From: an uncultured Spirochaetaceae bacterium
GTDB taxonomy: Bacteria > Spirochaetota > Spirochaetia > Treponematales > Treponemataceae
DNA: 60,817 nt
Assembly: GCA_902799665.1 (NCBI GenBank)
Contig: CADCBK010000003.1
Location: forward strand, 71,566-132,382
Direction of reading: 5' to 3'
The translations under genes were made by a program, and so were the position numbers. Positions within the stretch are counted from its first letter, which is position 1; every line of letters starts with the position of its first letter. This document shows positions 7,644 through 16,266 of the stretch, piece by piece. The notes under the pieces are model-generated. The model made no database searches, had not been told where the DNA came from, and saw only the letters and a program-made list of their open reading frames with translations.

Positions 7644-8159
7644 ATGTTAAAGTGGATTTCCGGCCTTTTTAAGGCTTTAAACGCCAACCAGAATCCCGCC
7701 GAGATGGCGCACGGTTTGGCGCTTGGCGTGATGCTAGGACTGATGCCAAAGAACAACGCGCTTTGGTATTTGATTCTTGTCTTTTTCTTGTTTGTCAGAA
7801 TAAACAAGCCCACCTATCTTTTGACCATGCTTGTCGTGTCTTATTTCGCTTGGATGCTTGACCCCTTGTTCGGTTCTGTCGGCTACGCGATTTTGACGTT
7901 CAAGCCCTTGGAAAGCGTTTATTCCTTGTTGATAGAAATACCCTTTGTCGGCTTCACCAAATTCAACAACACGATTGTAATGGGAAGCTTTGCCTTTAGC
8001 TTGATCGCTTACATTCCGGTCTTCGCTTTTGGAATTTTCTTTGTCAAATTTTGGCGGAACAAAATCGCGCCGGGCTTTATCAAGTCGCCGCTTTACAAGG
8101 CCGTCGCCAATTTGCCGGTTGTCGGAAAAATCTTTGAAGCCTTTGAGGAGAAGTTTTAA
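7644..8159 (+). CDS. TIGR03546 / DUF2062-like membrane protein
   Basis: 171 residues from the ATG at 7644, with GGAGG at 7635-7639. At least three hydrophobic segments are visible: around residues 24-52 (GLALGVMLGLMPKNN, typical of DUF2062), around residues 56-80, and around residues 112-136. The gene is two bases from the next one. TIGR03546 and TIGR03545 are described as a two-gene pair confined to bacteria with outer membranes, which fits this arrangement. Function is unknown; an envelope role is inferred from distribution and from the partner's shape. Confidence 0.85.
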   Translation: MLKWISGLFKALNANQNPAEMAHGLALGVMLGLMPKNNALWYLILVFFLFVRINKPTYLLTMLVVSYFAWMLDPLFGSVGYAILTFKPLESVYSLLIEIPFVGFTKFNNTIVMGSFAFSLIAYIPVFAFGIFFVKFWRNKIAPGFIKSPLYKAVANLPVVGKIFEAFEEKF

Positions 8160-8161
8160 TT

Positions 8162-10453
8162 ATGGCAAAAATCACTGACAAAGACACTGAAAAAAAGACG
8201 GCCGCAAAGAAACGCTCAGCGACAACCGCGACAAAAAAAACTGCGGCAGACAAGCCGGCGGCGCCTAAAAAGGCCGAGCCCGCTCCCGCCGCCGAAAAGC
8301 CCAAGAAGGAGCCAAAGAAGATTCCCGCGAAAAAACTTCCGGGCCTTCTAAAAAAAGTTTACAAGGCCGACAAGATTGAAAAAGTCCTTTACAAAAAAAT
8401 TTACATCTCAAGCGACAAGGCTTTGGTCCAGTCCTTGTTCGAGGACAATCCCGCAAAGCCCGGAACCGTGCGCATCCCCTTGGACGCGATGATTCCCAAG
8501 GCGGACTTCAAGCGGCTTAAGGTGATAGCGAAAGACGTAAAGAAAAACAAGGGCTCCTTTAAGCTTATTCCCTTTGTCGCGACGGCGGCCTTCATCGCCG
8601 CTTTTGTCCTTGCTGTAATCACATTCAAGAATCCCTTGGCAAAGAAAGGCCTTACGATGGGCTTGCAAAAGGCTTTTGGCGCCCGCACGGACATAGCGCG
8701 CGTCAACGTGGAATTCCTAAAGGCCACGATAACGGTGAACGGCTTGCAGCAAGCCAACGCCAACGAGCCGATGAAAAACCTCTTTGAAATCGAAAAGACC
8801 GAAATCAAGTTCAACTTGACCGAAGCCTTGCGCGGAAAGTTTGACGCGCAGAACATCGAGGTAACCGGCCTTAAGATTGGAACGGACAGAAAGTATTCCG
8901 GCGCTCTTCCCAACATCCAAAAGGCCGCCGCACCCTCCGACGTAAAGAAAACTGAATCTGAAATCGGAAAAAAGAAGGACGCCGCGATTTCGGCGGCCAA
9001 GGCTTCGATTGAAGCGGCTTTCGCGGAATACAATCCCGAGAACATGATAAAGAGCGTTCAGGAAAACCTTAAGTCGCCGGCCCTTGTCAAAGAAGTTCAG
9101 GGAAAGGTTGACGCTTCCGTTGAAAAATGGAAGAACAAGCCTGACGAAATCAAAAAGCAAGTCGAGGATTTTTCTAACAGCGTCAATTCCTTGGTCAACA
9201 AGGATTGGTCAAACGTCCAAAACCCGATAGAAATCAAGAACGCCATAAGCGAAATCACTGGCGCGATAGAAAAAAGCAAGAGCGTCACGAATTCCGTAAA
9301 GGGAGTGGCCAACGACATCAAGGCGGACGCGGCTCAAGTAAAGCAAATTTCAAGCCAAGTGCAGGCCGCGGTAAAGGCGGACACTGATTTGGTCAACAGC
9401 CAGCTTAAGAAAATCACTTCGTTCAACATGGACACGGGAACGCAAATCTTGAGCAACGCCTTTTACAGCGCGCTTTACGCCGCTTGCGGAGACTATTATC
9501 CTTATGTCGCCAAGGCGATTGACGCGGCCTTAAAAGCCAAGCAGTCCGCCTCTAGCGACCCCAAGGAAACGCAAAAGAAGGCGGCCAAAACGCAAAAGCG
9601 CCATTCGCGCCTTCCCGGCGTTGACGTTTGGTACAAGCGCGACAACGTTCCGCGCTTCTTGATAGAAAGAATCGCTTTTAGCGGCCTTGGCGTGACGGCG
9701 CAGGGCTTGGAAATCTCAAACGACATGGACAAGCGCGGCTCTCCGGCCACCCTTGCCGGAAGCTATCAAGAAGGCGACAGGCGAACGCACAAGGCGAAGG
9801 TTGTCGTTGACGCGCGCAGCAAGACAAGCAATCCGCTTGTTGGCGCCGAGTATTCAGGCAACAATTATCCCTTCTCTTTTGAAAGCCCTTACTTGAACCT
9901 TGCGTCAAACACAACGTTGACCGCGAATGGTTCCATCGACTCCGACGGCAGCGTTTTAATCGGCGCCAACTTTGACATGCGCTCTCTTAAGCTTACTGCC
10001 GAAGAGTTTGAGCCGTCCATCGCCTACCGCTTTTATTCAAGCGCGCTTGCCGAATTTGACCGCCTGGCGCTTGGCGCTCAAATCGCGGTTGACACAAACC
10101 GGCAGCTTTCGCTTAAGCTGACGTCGGACTTGGACAAGCAGTTCAACGCTGTCCTAAAACGGGTTGTCAACAAAGAGCTGGCCGGCTTGATAGGCGACGC
10201 GCGAAAGCAAATCACAAAGCTGCTTGACGAGCAGACTGGCGGCGTTACAAGCAAGATCGCGCAATTCGTTAATTTGGAAAACGGAATAAACGCGCAAAGC
10301 CTTAACATGGACAAGCTGAACAAGGAGCTTAACTCCAAAAAAGCCGAGCTGCAAAAGATGCTTGAAGACCAAGCCAAGTCCGCCGCCGGCGACGCGATGG
10401 GCGACGCTCTTGACAAGAGCCCGATTGGCGACGCGTTTAAGAAGTTGTTCTAA
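8162..10453 (+). CDS. TIGR03545-family envelope protein with Lys/Ala-rich N-terminus
   Basis: 763 residues. The first 60 or so form a low-complexity Lys/Ala/Pro region with TAAKK and PAPAAEKPKK stretches. One membrane segment follows near residues 138-160 (LIPFVATAAFIAAFVLAVITF region). Next comes an AsmA/TamB-like stretch where hydrophobic strands alternate (ARVNVEFLKATITVNGL, IEVTGLKIG), then a long helical section (260-450) and a C-terminal beta-rich part. This suggests an inner-membrane anchor with a long periplasmic body. It starts two bases after its TIGR03546 partner and ends at a strong terminator. Family function is unknown; roles in lipid or outer-membrane transport are speculation. 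Confidence 0.85.
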   Translation: MAKITDKDTEKKTAAKKRSATTATKKTAADKPAAPKKAEPAPAAEKPKKEPKKIPAKKLPGLLKKVYKADKIEKVLYKKIYISSDKALVQSLFEDNPAKPGTVRIPLDAMIPKADFKRLKVIAKDVKKNKGSFKLIPFVATAAFIAAFVLAVITFKNPLAKKGLTMGLQKAFGARTDIARVNVEFLKATITVNGLQQANANEPMKNLFEIEKTEIKFNLTEALRGKFDAQNIEVTGLKIGTDRKYSGALPNIQKAAAPSDVKKTESEIGKKKDAAISAAKASIEAAFAEYNPENMIKSVQENLKSPALVKEVQGKVDASVEKWKNKPDEIKKQVEDFSNSVNSLVNKDWSNVQNPIEIKNAISEITGAIEKSKSVTNSVKGVANDIKADAAQVKQISSQVQAAVKADTDLVNSQLKKITSFNMDTGTQILSNAFYSALYAACGDYYPYVAKAIDAALKAKQSASSDPKETQKKAAKTQKRHSRLPGVDVWYKRDNVPRFLIERIAFSGLGVTAQGLEISNDMDKRGSPATLAGSYQEGDRRTHKAKVVVDARSKTSNPLVGAEYSGNNYPFSFESPYLNLASNTTLTANGSIDSDGSVLIGANFDMRSLKLTAEEFEPSIAYRFYSSALAEFDRLALGAQIAVDTNRQLSLKLTSDLDKQFNAVLKRVVNKELAGLIGDARKQITKLLDEQTGGVTSKIAQFVNLENGINAQSLNMDKLNKELNSKKAELQKMLEDQAKSAAGDAMGDALDKSPIGDAFKKLF

Positions 10454-10460
10454 AAAATGC

Positions 10461-10484
10461 GGCCCCGGCTTTCCGGGGCCTTTT
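10461..10484 (+). terminator. Intrinsic terminator after the TIGR03545 gene
   Basis: GGCCCCGG-CTTT-CCGGGGCC forms a perfect 8-bp stem followed by TTTT. It separates the pair from the symporter gene 22 bases on. Confidence 0.9.
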
Positions 10485-10505
10485 AATAAAATTAAGGAGA
10501 AGCGA

Positions 10506-12068
10506 ATGCTCATAAAACTTTCTTTGATTGCGGTGTTTTTCGCAATCTTTGTTTTTGTCGGAATCAAATGCCGCGGCGCCGCAAGCGACGTTACCGGCTA
10601 CGTTTTGGGAGGCCGCAAGGTTGGCCCTTGGCTTACGGCTTTCGCCTACGGAACGTCTTACTTTTCGGCGGTAATATTTGTCGGCTACGCGGGCCAGTTT
10701 GGCTGGAACTTTGGCGTCGCCTCAACTTGGATTGGCTTGGGAAACGCCTTTATCGGCTCGCTTTTGGCTTGGGCCGTTTTGGGCAGGCGAACGAGAATCA
10801 TGACGCGCTTTTTGGACTCAAAGACAATGCCGGACTTTTTTGGCCGCCGCTTCGCCTCGGACAAAATAAAGATTGCTTCAAGCGCGATAACGTTTTTCTT
10901 TTTGATTCCTTACACGGCCTCTTTGTTCAACGGCCTTTCGCGCCTTTTTAAGATGGCCTTTAACGTTGACTACGCCGTTTGCGTAATCGTCATGGCTCTT
11001 CTTACCGCGGTTTACGTAATCGTCGGCGGCTACATGGCCACCGCCGTAAACGACTTTATCCAAGGACTTGTTATGCTGGCCGGAATCGTCGCGGTTGTCC
11101 TTGCGGTGCTGGCCCAAAACGGCGGCTTTATGAAAAGCCTTTCGCTTATGAGCGAGATTGAGTCTCCTGTCATGAAGGGAGCCTATGTTTCCTTCTTTGG
11201 TCCGGATCCCCTTTATCTTCTTTTTGTCGTTCTTTTGACTTCGCTTGGAACGTGGGGCCTTCCGCAAATGGTTGGAAAGTTTTACGCGATTAAAAACGAA
11301 GAGTCAATCAAAATCGGAACGGTAATTTCCACTGCCTTCGCGGTTGTCGTCGCGGGCGGCTGCTACTTTTTGGGAGGCTTTGGCCGCTTGTTCGCCACGG
11401 CGGAATCCGTAAAGGCGCTGGGCTTTGACTCCATCGTTCCAAACATGCTTTCAAACCTTGGCGACATTTTGATTGGCGTTGTCTTGATTTTGGTTTTGTC
11501 GGCTTCTATGTCGACGCTTTCTTCGTTGGTGCTCACTTCAAGCTCCACGCTTACGCTGGACTTTATCGGCGCGATAAAAAACAAGCGGAACTCGGAAAAG
11601 GGCAACATGCTTATGATGCGCGTCTTTGTGGCGGCCTTTATCGTTCTTTCCGCAGTCATCGCGATTGTCCAGGCAAAGAGCCGCGTCACCTTCATCGCGC
11701 AATTGATGGGAGTTAGCTGGGGAGCGCTAAGCGGCGCCTTTTTGGCTCCGTTCTTGTACGGCCTTTATTGGAAAAAGACCAGCCGCGCCGCCGTTTGGAT
11801 TTCATTTGTCTTTGCGACGGCAATGCAAATCGTCCAGCTTTTAAAGTCTTTGGGAGTGATTGCCGTTCAAGGCCCCTTCTTGAATTTTGTCTTTAGGAAT
11901 TCGCTTTTTTCCGGCGTCTTCTGCATGTTAGGCGGCCTTGCGATCGTTCCGCTTGCAAGCCTTTTGACGCAAGGCACAAAGCCTGAGAACGCGGACAATA
12001 TGTTCATTTGCTACGATAAAAAGGTTATGGTTCCGGCGCGCGAAATTCTCACCGAGGAAGATAAATAG
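10506..12068 (+). CDS. Sodium:solute symporter (SSS family)
   Basis: 520 residues from the ATG at 10506, preceded by AAGGAGAAGCGA. It has about 13 hydrophobic segments in the SSS arrangement. Family marks are GYVLGGRKVGPWLTAFAYGTSYFSAVIFVGYAG near residues 30-62, then VIVGGYMATAVNDFIQGLVML and VLSASMSTLSSLVLTSSST later on. It should move a small organic solute into the cell with sodium; the PutP branch carries proline or related solutes, but the substrate cannot be told from sequence. It stands alone between a terminator and the flagellar gene pair. Confidence 0.88.
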   Translation: MLIKLSLIAVFFAIFVFVGIKCRGAASDVTGYVLGGRKVGPWLTAFAYGTSYFSAVIFVGYAGQFGWNFGVASTWIGLGNAFIGSLLAWAVLGRRTRIMTRFLDSKTMPDFFGRRFASDKIKIASSAITFFFLIPYTASLFNGLSRLFKMAFNVDYAVCVIVMALLTAVYVIVGGYMATAVNDFIQGLVMLAGIVAVVLAVLAQNGGFMKSLSLMSEIESPVMKGAYVSFFGPDPLYLLFVVLLTSLGTWGLPQMVGKFYAIKNEESIKIGTVISTAFAVVVAGGCYFLGGFGRLFATAESVKALGFDSIVPNMLSNLGDILIGVVLILVLSASMSTLSSLVLTSSSTLTLDFIGAIKNKRNSEKGNMLMMRVFVAAFIVLSAVIAIVQAKSRVTFIAQLMGVSWGALSGAFLAPFLYGLYWKKTSRAAVWISFVFATAMQIVQLLKSLGVIAVQGPFLNFVFRNSLFSGVFCMLGGLAIVPLASLLTQGTKPENADNMFICYDKKVMVPAREILTEEDK

Positions 12069-12141
12069 GGCTAAAGTCGCCTCCCAAAAAGCCGATAATC
12101 TTAATTGATGTATTATCTGTTTTATGGGAGGCTTTAACTAT

Positions 12142-12582
12142 ATGGGTTACAATCAGGCTTACAACGCTTACAAAAAGGCCAGCGTCAACACCGCCAGCCA
12201 AGCTGAACTCGTAGTTCTTCTTTACGAGGGAGCGGTAAAAAAACTCGCTTCCGCCTCGTCAAAATTCGGGCCCAACGGAAAGCTTCCTGTGGCCAACATC
12301 GAGTCTTTTAGCGCCGATGTTTTGCGCGCTCAGGAAATCATCACCGAATTGCAAGTGTCGCTTGACATGGAAAAGGGCGGCGAAATTTCACGCAATTTGA
12401 TGGCCCTTTACATTTTCTTCAACGACCAGCTTAGAAACGCCAACATTTCAAAAAGCAAGGATAAGATTGATTCCGTATTGAAAATGATGACAGAGTTGAC
12501 CGAGTCGTGGCGAAAGGCCGCCGAAAACGCAAATGGAACTGTCGCCGCCCAGTCGCAGCCGGCCTTGAACATTGAGGGGTAA
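12142..12582 (+). CDS. fliS: Flagellar export chaperone FliS
   Basis: 146 residues from the ATG at 12142. GGGAGG at 12126-12131 is ten bases upstream and decides this start over an ATG at 12124 that overlaps it. FliS is a small helical chaperone that caps the C-terminus of flagellin before export. Typical features are the N-terminal Tyr-rich MGYNQAYNAYKKASVNTASQAELVVLLYEGAVKKL, the central LQVSLDMEKGGEISRNLMALYIFFNDQL, and the C-terminal LTESWRKA helix. The next gene, also flagellum-related in appearance, starts four bases later. Confidence 0.92.
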   Translation: MGYNQAYNAYKKASVNTASQAELVVLLYEGAVKKLASASSKFGPNGKLPVANIESFSADVLRAQEIITELQVSLDMEKGGEISRNLMALYIFFNDQLRNANISKSKDKIDSVLKMMTELTESWRKAAENANGTVAAQSQPALNIEG

Positions 12583-12586
12583 TTTT

Positions 12587-13057
12587 ATGGAAGAAATTTC
12601 TAAGGAAGAGCTTGACGAGCGCGTGGCTTTGCTAAAAAAGTTCCGCCAGCTGCTACAGCAACAGCGCGATAAATTCCGCGAGTATCTTACCGTTTTGGAA
12701 AAGCAGGAAAATTCAATCGCGACCGAAAACGCGGACGCGCTTTTGGCCCATACAGAGCTTGAGCAGCAGGTCGTTTCTAACATCATGAACTTGCAAAAAG
12801 TGATCGCTCCGATGTCCGACCTTTACAATAAACGCGGCGGCCAGCGGGACGAAGAAAGCATCGTCTCGCTTCAAAAGGATTTGTCAAGCTTGCAGACGCA
12901 AGTGCTTGCGCAGAACAAGAGAAACCGCGAACTTTTGCGCAGCCACATCGACAGCATCAGGACGCAAATCGCGTCGTTCAGAAATCCCTACAAAAGCCGC
13001 CGCTCAATCTACGCCGAAAAAAGCGCCACGGCTTCTATGGTTATGGTGGAAGCCTAG
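12587..13057 (+). CDS. FlgN-like flagellar chaperone
   Basis: 156 residues from the ATG at 12587, with GAGGGG seven bases upstream. The protein is almost entirely helical, with heptad-like segments (residues 5-55 and 75-130), as in FlgN/FliT-type chaperones of hook-associated proteins. It ends in a basic stretch, RNPYKSRRSIYAEK. The assignment rests on length, helical pattern and the position right after fliS; sequence motifs of FlgN are weak. A dispersed repeat begins one base after its stop codon. Confidence 0.7.
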   Translation: MEEISKEELDERVALLKKFRQLLQQQRDKFREYLTVLEKQENSIATENADALLAHTELEQQVVSNIMNLQKVIAPMSDLYNKRGGQRDEESIVSLQKDLSSLQTQVLAQNKRNRELLRSHIDSIRTQIASFRNPYKSRRSIYAEKSATASMVMVEA

Positions 13058-13058
13058 T

Positions 13059-13131
13059 CCGCTCGTGTCTGCGGACGAAAGGCCTTAACGGTTGTTTCGA
13101 GCGGTCCCGCCGCGTCATTGTGACGCTGCCC
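13059..13131 (+). repeat. Dispersed structured intergenic repeat, copy B
   Basis: It starts CCGCTCGTGTC, includes AGGCCTTAAC (shared with copy D), then TTTCGAGCGGT, CCGCCGCGTC and GACGCT. The CCGCTCG and CGAGCGG ends pair. It starts one base after the stop of the FlgN-like gene, between convergent genes. Confidence 0.7.
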
Positions 13132-13169
13132 GTTTGTGTCGACGGAATGTCCGCGCGTCTGTTATGGCG

Positions 13170-13211
13170 AAAAAAAGCCGCTCGGAATGAAAATCCGAAC
13201 GGCTTTTTTTA
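13170..13211. terminator. Bidirectional intrinsic terminator
   Basis: AAAAAAGCCG and TCGGA pair with TCCGA and CGGCTTTTTTT around an ATGAAAA loop. The A-run and T-run allow termination from both sides, serving the flagellar genes and the convergent purine permease. Confidence 0.88.
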
Positions 13212-13227
13212 TGCTTCAGCCTTTGCT

Positions 13228-14538
13228 TTACTTGCAAGCCTCAAAAATCAAGTCGGCCAGGAACACGACGGCCAAAATCCAAGTCACTACAGGGATTTCC
13301 TTGGCCTTCTTTCCGGCAACTTTGGCGATTACGTAGGCGATGATTCCAAACATGATTCCCTTTGAGATTGAGTAGGCAAAGGGCATTGTCATGATTGTGA
13401 TGAAGGCGGGAATTCCTTCTGTGGGGTCGTCGAATTTGATTCCGACAACGCTTCTCATCATAAGGTAGCCGACAAAAATCAAGGCAGGCGCTGTGGCCGC
13501 GGCGGGAACAAGTCCAAAGAGCGGGCTAAGGAAGAGCGCCAAGCCGAACAAAACGGCTGTAACGACGCTGGCCAAGCCTGTGCGGGCTCCGGCGGCGACG
13601 CCAGAAGAAGACTCAACGAATGAAGTTACTGTAGAAGTTCCCACGCAGGCGCCGGCGACTGTTCCGATAGCGTCAGCGAGCAAGGCTCCCTTTACGTTCT
13701 TGACTTCGCCGTTATCGTCCTTGAGGTTTCCTTGTTCGGCCACGCCAAGCAAAGTTCCGATTGTGTCGAACATGTCCGTGAACAAGAAGGTGAAGAAGAT
13801 TACAAAGAATTTTCCGATGTTCTCAAAAATTCCGGCAAAGTCAAAGGCGAACATAATCGGAGCGGCCGGAGTTGAGAAGGGCTTGAAGCCTTCGGGGATT
13901 GTTGTGACTCCAAAAGGAATTCCGATGATTGTCGTAAGAATGATGCCGATCAAAATCGAGCCCTTTACGTTAAGGGTGTAAAGGATGATTGTGATAATCA
14001 AGCCCAAGATGGCTACGATGGCTGCGTGGTTGCTTCCGGCGAAGTTCACAAAGCCGATGAAAGTTCCCGTTTCGCGAGAGCAAATGCCGGCGTTGACCAA
14101 GCCGATGATTGTGATGAACAATCCGATTCCGACGGCGACAGCCTTTTTGATTCCTTCGGGAATCGAGTGGATGATGGCTTCGCGCACTCCGCAAAGGCTA
14201 AGAACGATGAACAAAATTCCTTCAACAAGAACCGCTGTCAAAGCGAGCTTGTAGGAGCAACCCATTCCCAAAACAACGCTGTATGTGAAAAAAGCGTTGA
14301 GACCCAAGCCTGGCGCCAAGGCGACCGGCAAGTTGGCCAACAAGGCCATTACCAAAGTGGCGATTACGGCCGAAACGGCTGTGGCTGTGAAAACTCCGCC
14401 CCAGGGAAGTCCAGCCTCGCTCAAGATGGCGGGGTTTACGACCAAGATGTAAACCATGGCCAAGAATGTGGTGATTCCGCCGACAACTTCTCTGCTGACG
14501 GTGCTGCCTCTTTCTTTCAGTTGAAAGAACTTTTCCAT
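13228..14538 (-). CDS. NCS2/AzgA-type purine permease
   Basis: 436 residues, about 13 membrane segments, GGAGAAAC upstream of the ATG. It resembles the AzgA/PbuG branch that imports adenine, guanine or hypoxanthine with protons. Visible signatures are TFLAMVYILVVNPAILSEAG near residue 25, LAPGLGLNAFFTYSVVLGMG near residue 72, and the conserved GTSTVTSFVESSSGVAAGARTGLASVV near residue 300. It is transcribed alone. An inverted repeat overlaps its promoter, suggesting control by a repressor. No purine riboswitch is visible. The window also has a purine biosynthesis enzyme at 34194. Confidence 0.92.
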   Translation of the reverse strand: MEKFFQLKERGSTVSREVVGGITTFLAMVYILVVNPAILSEAGLPWGGVFTATAVSAVIATLVMALLANLPVALAPGLGLNAFFTYSVVLGMGCSYKLALTAVLVEGILFIVLSLCGVREAIIHSIPEGIKKAVAVGIGLFITIIGLVNAGICSRETGTFIGFVNFAGSNHAAIVAILGLIITIILYTLNVKGSILIGIILTTIIGIPFGVTTIPEGFKPFSTPAAPIMFAFDFAGIFENIGKFFVIFFTFLFTDMFDTIGTLLGVAEQGNLKDDNGEVKNVKGALLADAIGTVAGACVGTSTVTSFVESSSGVAAGARTGLASVVTAVLFGLALFLSPLFGLVPAAATAPALIFVGYLMMRSVVGIKFDDPTEGIPAFITIMTMPFAYSISKGIMFGIIAYVIAKVAGKKAKEIPVVTWILAVVFLADLIFEACK

Positions 14539-14570
14539 AATGTTTCTCCTTTTGGATAAAAGATGAAAAC

Positions 14571-14592
14571 ATTATACCACACTCCGTGTGGT
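14571..14592 (-). promoter_or_regulatory. -10 box with overlapping operator-like palindrome
   Basis: On the minus strand ACCACAC-GGA-GTGTGGT (14576-14592) runs directly into TATAAT (14571-14576). The 7-bp perfect arms in the promoter spacer look like a repressor site for the purine permease gene. No good -35 box is visible. Confidence 0.5.
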
Positions 14593-14635
14593 TTTGCTAG
14601 TGGTAATTTATTCAACTGCCCGCTTTGGAAAGGCC

Positions 14636-14989
14636 TTACTTGCCGGAATAAAAGTCAACCACGTCGTCGGGAACGGCATCGCGCCATTTTGTCTTTAGGA
14701 CAAGGAATTTGCAAACTTGGCGGCTTAAAAACCAGGCCGCGATTATTCCCGCCAAAATCACGATTGGCGAAACGGTTTTCATTATGGAAACGTCGGCCTT
14801 GGCCACACTGGCAAGAAACCATGCGGCGCCGATTTCAAGCGCCACGACCAGGATAAAGCCCGCAAGCAGCAAGACCAGGGCGCCCAGCATTTGAAGCCAA
14901 AAGGCGTTGCGGCGCTTTTGCGTTTCGGTGAGCGGCGCTTTTTCGCTGTCGTCCGGCGCCTGTATCTTCCTTAAATCTTCTTCCGTCAT
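14636..14989 (-). CDS. Small two-TM membrane protein downstream of lspA
   Basis: 117 residues from an ATG with AGGAG seven bases upstream. An N-terminal charged stretch of about 30 residues is followed by two hydrophobic segments, around residues 31-60 (FWLQMLGALVLLLAGFIL) and 70-90 (VSPIVILAGIIAAWFL), and a short charged tail. I recognise no family. It starts ten bases after the lspA stop and is presumably co-transcribed with it. Confidence 0.75.
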   Translation of the reverse strand: MTEEDLRKIQAPDDSEKAPLTETQKRRNAFWLQMLGALVLLLAGFILVVALEIGAAWFLASVAKADVSIMKTVSPIVILAGIIAAWFLSRQVCKFLVLKTKWRDAVPDDVVDFYSGK

Positions 14990-14999
14990 GATTCACTCC

Positions 15000-15524
15000 T
15001 TATTCGCTTTTTTGCGCCGCGCCTTTCGCGCTGGAAACGAACGACACAATCAAAAGGATGCCGCAAACCACAATGGCCGCGTCGGCGACGTTAAAGGTTG
15101 GCCAGCGCTCCAAGCCGAAAATGCCGTAGAATTTCACGTCGATAAAGTCAACGACGCCTTGCGGCCTAAAGATTCTGTCGATGATGTTTCCGATGCCGCC
15201 GCCGACGACGCCGCAAACGCACCAGCGCTGCAAGGCGTTGAAATCCTTGTTCCTAAGGTAAACCGCGATGACGACTCCGATTACAAGAAGGGGAGCCAGC
15301 GAGAACAAAAGGCTTCTTAGCGTTTGGGAAAGCGTCGAGCCAAGGCTAAAGGCCACGCCCTTGTTGGCCACGTGAATGATTCTTAAAAAGTCGCCGGCGA
15401 AAGTCCAGCCGACTGTGTAAATCGGAATGTTGGCCACGACAAGCGCTTTTGTGATTTGGTCAGCCAAAATTATCGCCAAAGAGAGCGAGAAGGGAATCAG
15501 TTTTTCTTTTAAGCTTTTTTCCAT
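15000..15524 (-). CDS. lspA: Lipoprotein signal peptidase II
   Basis: 174 residues from the ATG at 15524. LspA is an inner-membrane aspartyl protease that cuts prolipoproteins before the lipidated cysteine; several lipoprotein substrates are encoded in this window. Four membrane segments are visible. The two catalytic aspartates lie in the conserved GNIIDR and FNVADAAI motifs, and the early LADQITKALV and VANKGVAFSL motifs are present. An ATG at 15533 lies at the -10 box itself and is unlikely to be used. The ATG at 15524 is seven bases after the box without a Shine-Dalgarno site, so the message should be leaderless. A small membrane protein gene follows. Confidence 0.93.
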   Translation of the reverse strand: MEKSLKEKLIPFSLSLAIILADQITKALVVANIPIYTVGWTFAGDFLRIIHVANKGVAFSLGSTLSQTLRSLLFSLAPLLVIGVVIAVYLRNKDFNALQRWCVCGVVGGGIGNIIDRIFRPQGVVDFIDVKFYGIFGLERWPTFNVADAAIVVCGILLIVSFVSSAKGAAQKSE

Positions 15525-15531
15525 GCCGAAC

Positions 15532-15560
15532 ATACTAGCGCAAAAGCCGATTTTTTACAA
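15532..15560 (-). promoter_or_regulatory. lspA promoter, predicted leaderless
   Basis: TTGTAA (15555-15560) and TAGTAT (15532-15537) on the minus strand are 17 bases apart, with GCGC directly before the -10 box. The lspA ATG follows seven bases later. Confidence 0.6.
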
Positions 15561-15582
15561 CCTCGCGGCTTTTAGCTGCTTT

Positions 15583-16212
15583 TTAGCTAAGGATGCCGCG
15601 GACAAAAATTTCCAGTCCGATGAAAATCAATATGCAGCCGCCTACGATTTGCGCCCTTGCCGAAAGGTTTTTCGCCGCGGCCCTTCCAATCAAAAGGCCT
15701 GTCATGCAAATGGCGAATGTGACAAGTGCGATTGTCAGCGAAGCGACGGCCGCCATGATGGCGCCGTATTCTGCGATTGTAAAGCCTACGCTAAGCGCGT
15801 CAATCGAAGTGGCCAAGCCTTGCAACAAAAGCGTTCCAAACGACAGCGGCTTTCGCTTGTTGGAGGGGCAGGCGGCGCAGTCGCGCGCTTGGCAGTCCTT
15901 GCATTCCTGGCTTTGGGAATGGATGGACTCGACAATCATCTTTGTTCCGATGTAAACAAGAAGGGCAAGCGCTATCCAAGGAATGAATTTTTGGAAGGCG
16001 GAAAAAATCCGCGCTATTGTATGGACGCAAAGCCAGCCGGCCATCGGCATTGCGAATTGAAAAAAAGCGTAGACGCCCGCTATCGCGCATTGGCGGCGCC
16101 TTCTCATGCCGGGCTCTGCGATGGCGTTGACGATGGAAACGGAAAAAGCGTCCATCGCCAATCCAACGCCCAAGAGAATTGAGTTTGCGAAAAACAAAAG
16201 GCTCCAATTCAT
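15583..16212 (-). CDS. mntP: Manganese efflux pump MntP with Cys-rich loop
   Basis: 209 residues and six hydrophobic segments. MntP exports excess Mn2+. Both conserved motifs are present: AMDAFSVSI in the first membrane segment and SIDALSVGF in the fourth, each with the transport aspartate. Between segments 3 and 4 lies an unusual loop with ECKDCQARDCAACP, four cysteines in eleven residues, then a basic KRK. I do not know this as a standard MntP feature; it could bind metal. The upstream gap is only 54 bases and holds a GC-rich hairpin (16222-16266 area), with no yybP-ykoY-type manganese riboswitch visible. The start has a weak AGGAA site. Confidence 0.9.
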   Translation of the reverse strand: MNWSLLFFANSILLGVGLAMDAFSVSIVNAIAEPGMRRRRQCAIAGVYAFFQFAMPMAGWLCVHTIARIFSAFQKFIPWIALALLVYIGTKMIVESIHSQSQECKDCQARDCAACPSNKRKPLSFGTLLLQGLATSIDALSVGFTIAEYGAIMAAVASLTIALVTFAICMTGLLIGRAAAKNLSARAQIVGGCILIFIGLEIFVRGILS

Positions 16213-16266
16213 GATAAAGTTCCTGCCGGCTGCCGCCTGCCGCCGCGCGTTCGTTAATGCGGGCGG

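Noticed and set aside
14539..14640. Possible purine riboswitch before the purine permease
   Set aside because: No three-way junction or conserved purine-aptamer loops; only the promoter palindrome is present.
16213..16266. Possible manganese (yybP-ykoY) riboswitch before mntP
   Set aside because: The gap is only 54 bases with a simple GC-rich hairpin and lacks the conserved riboswitch loops.
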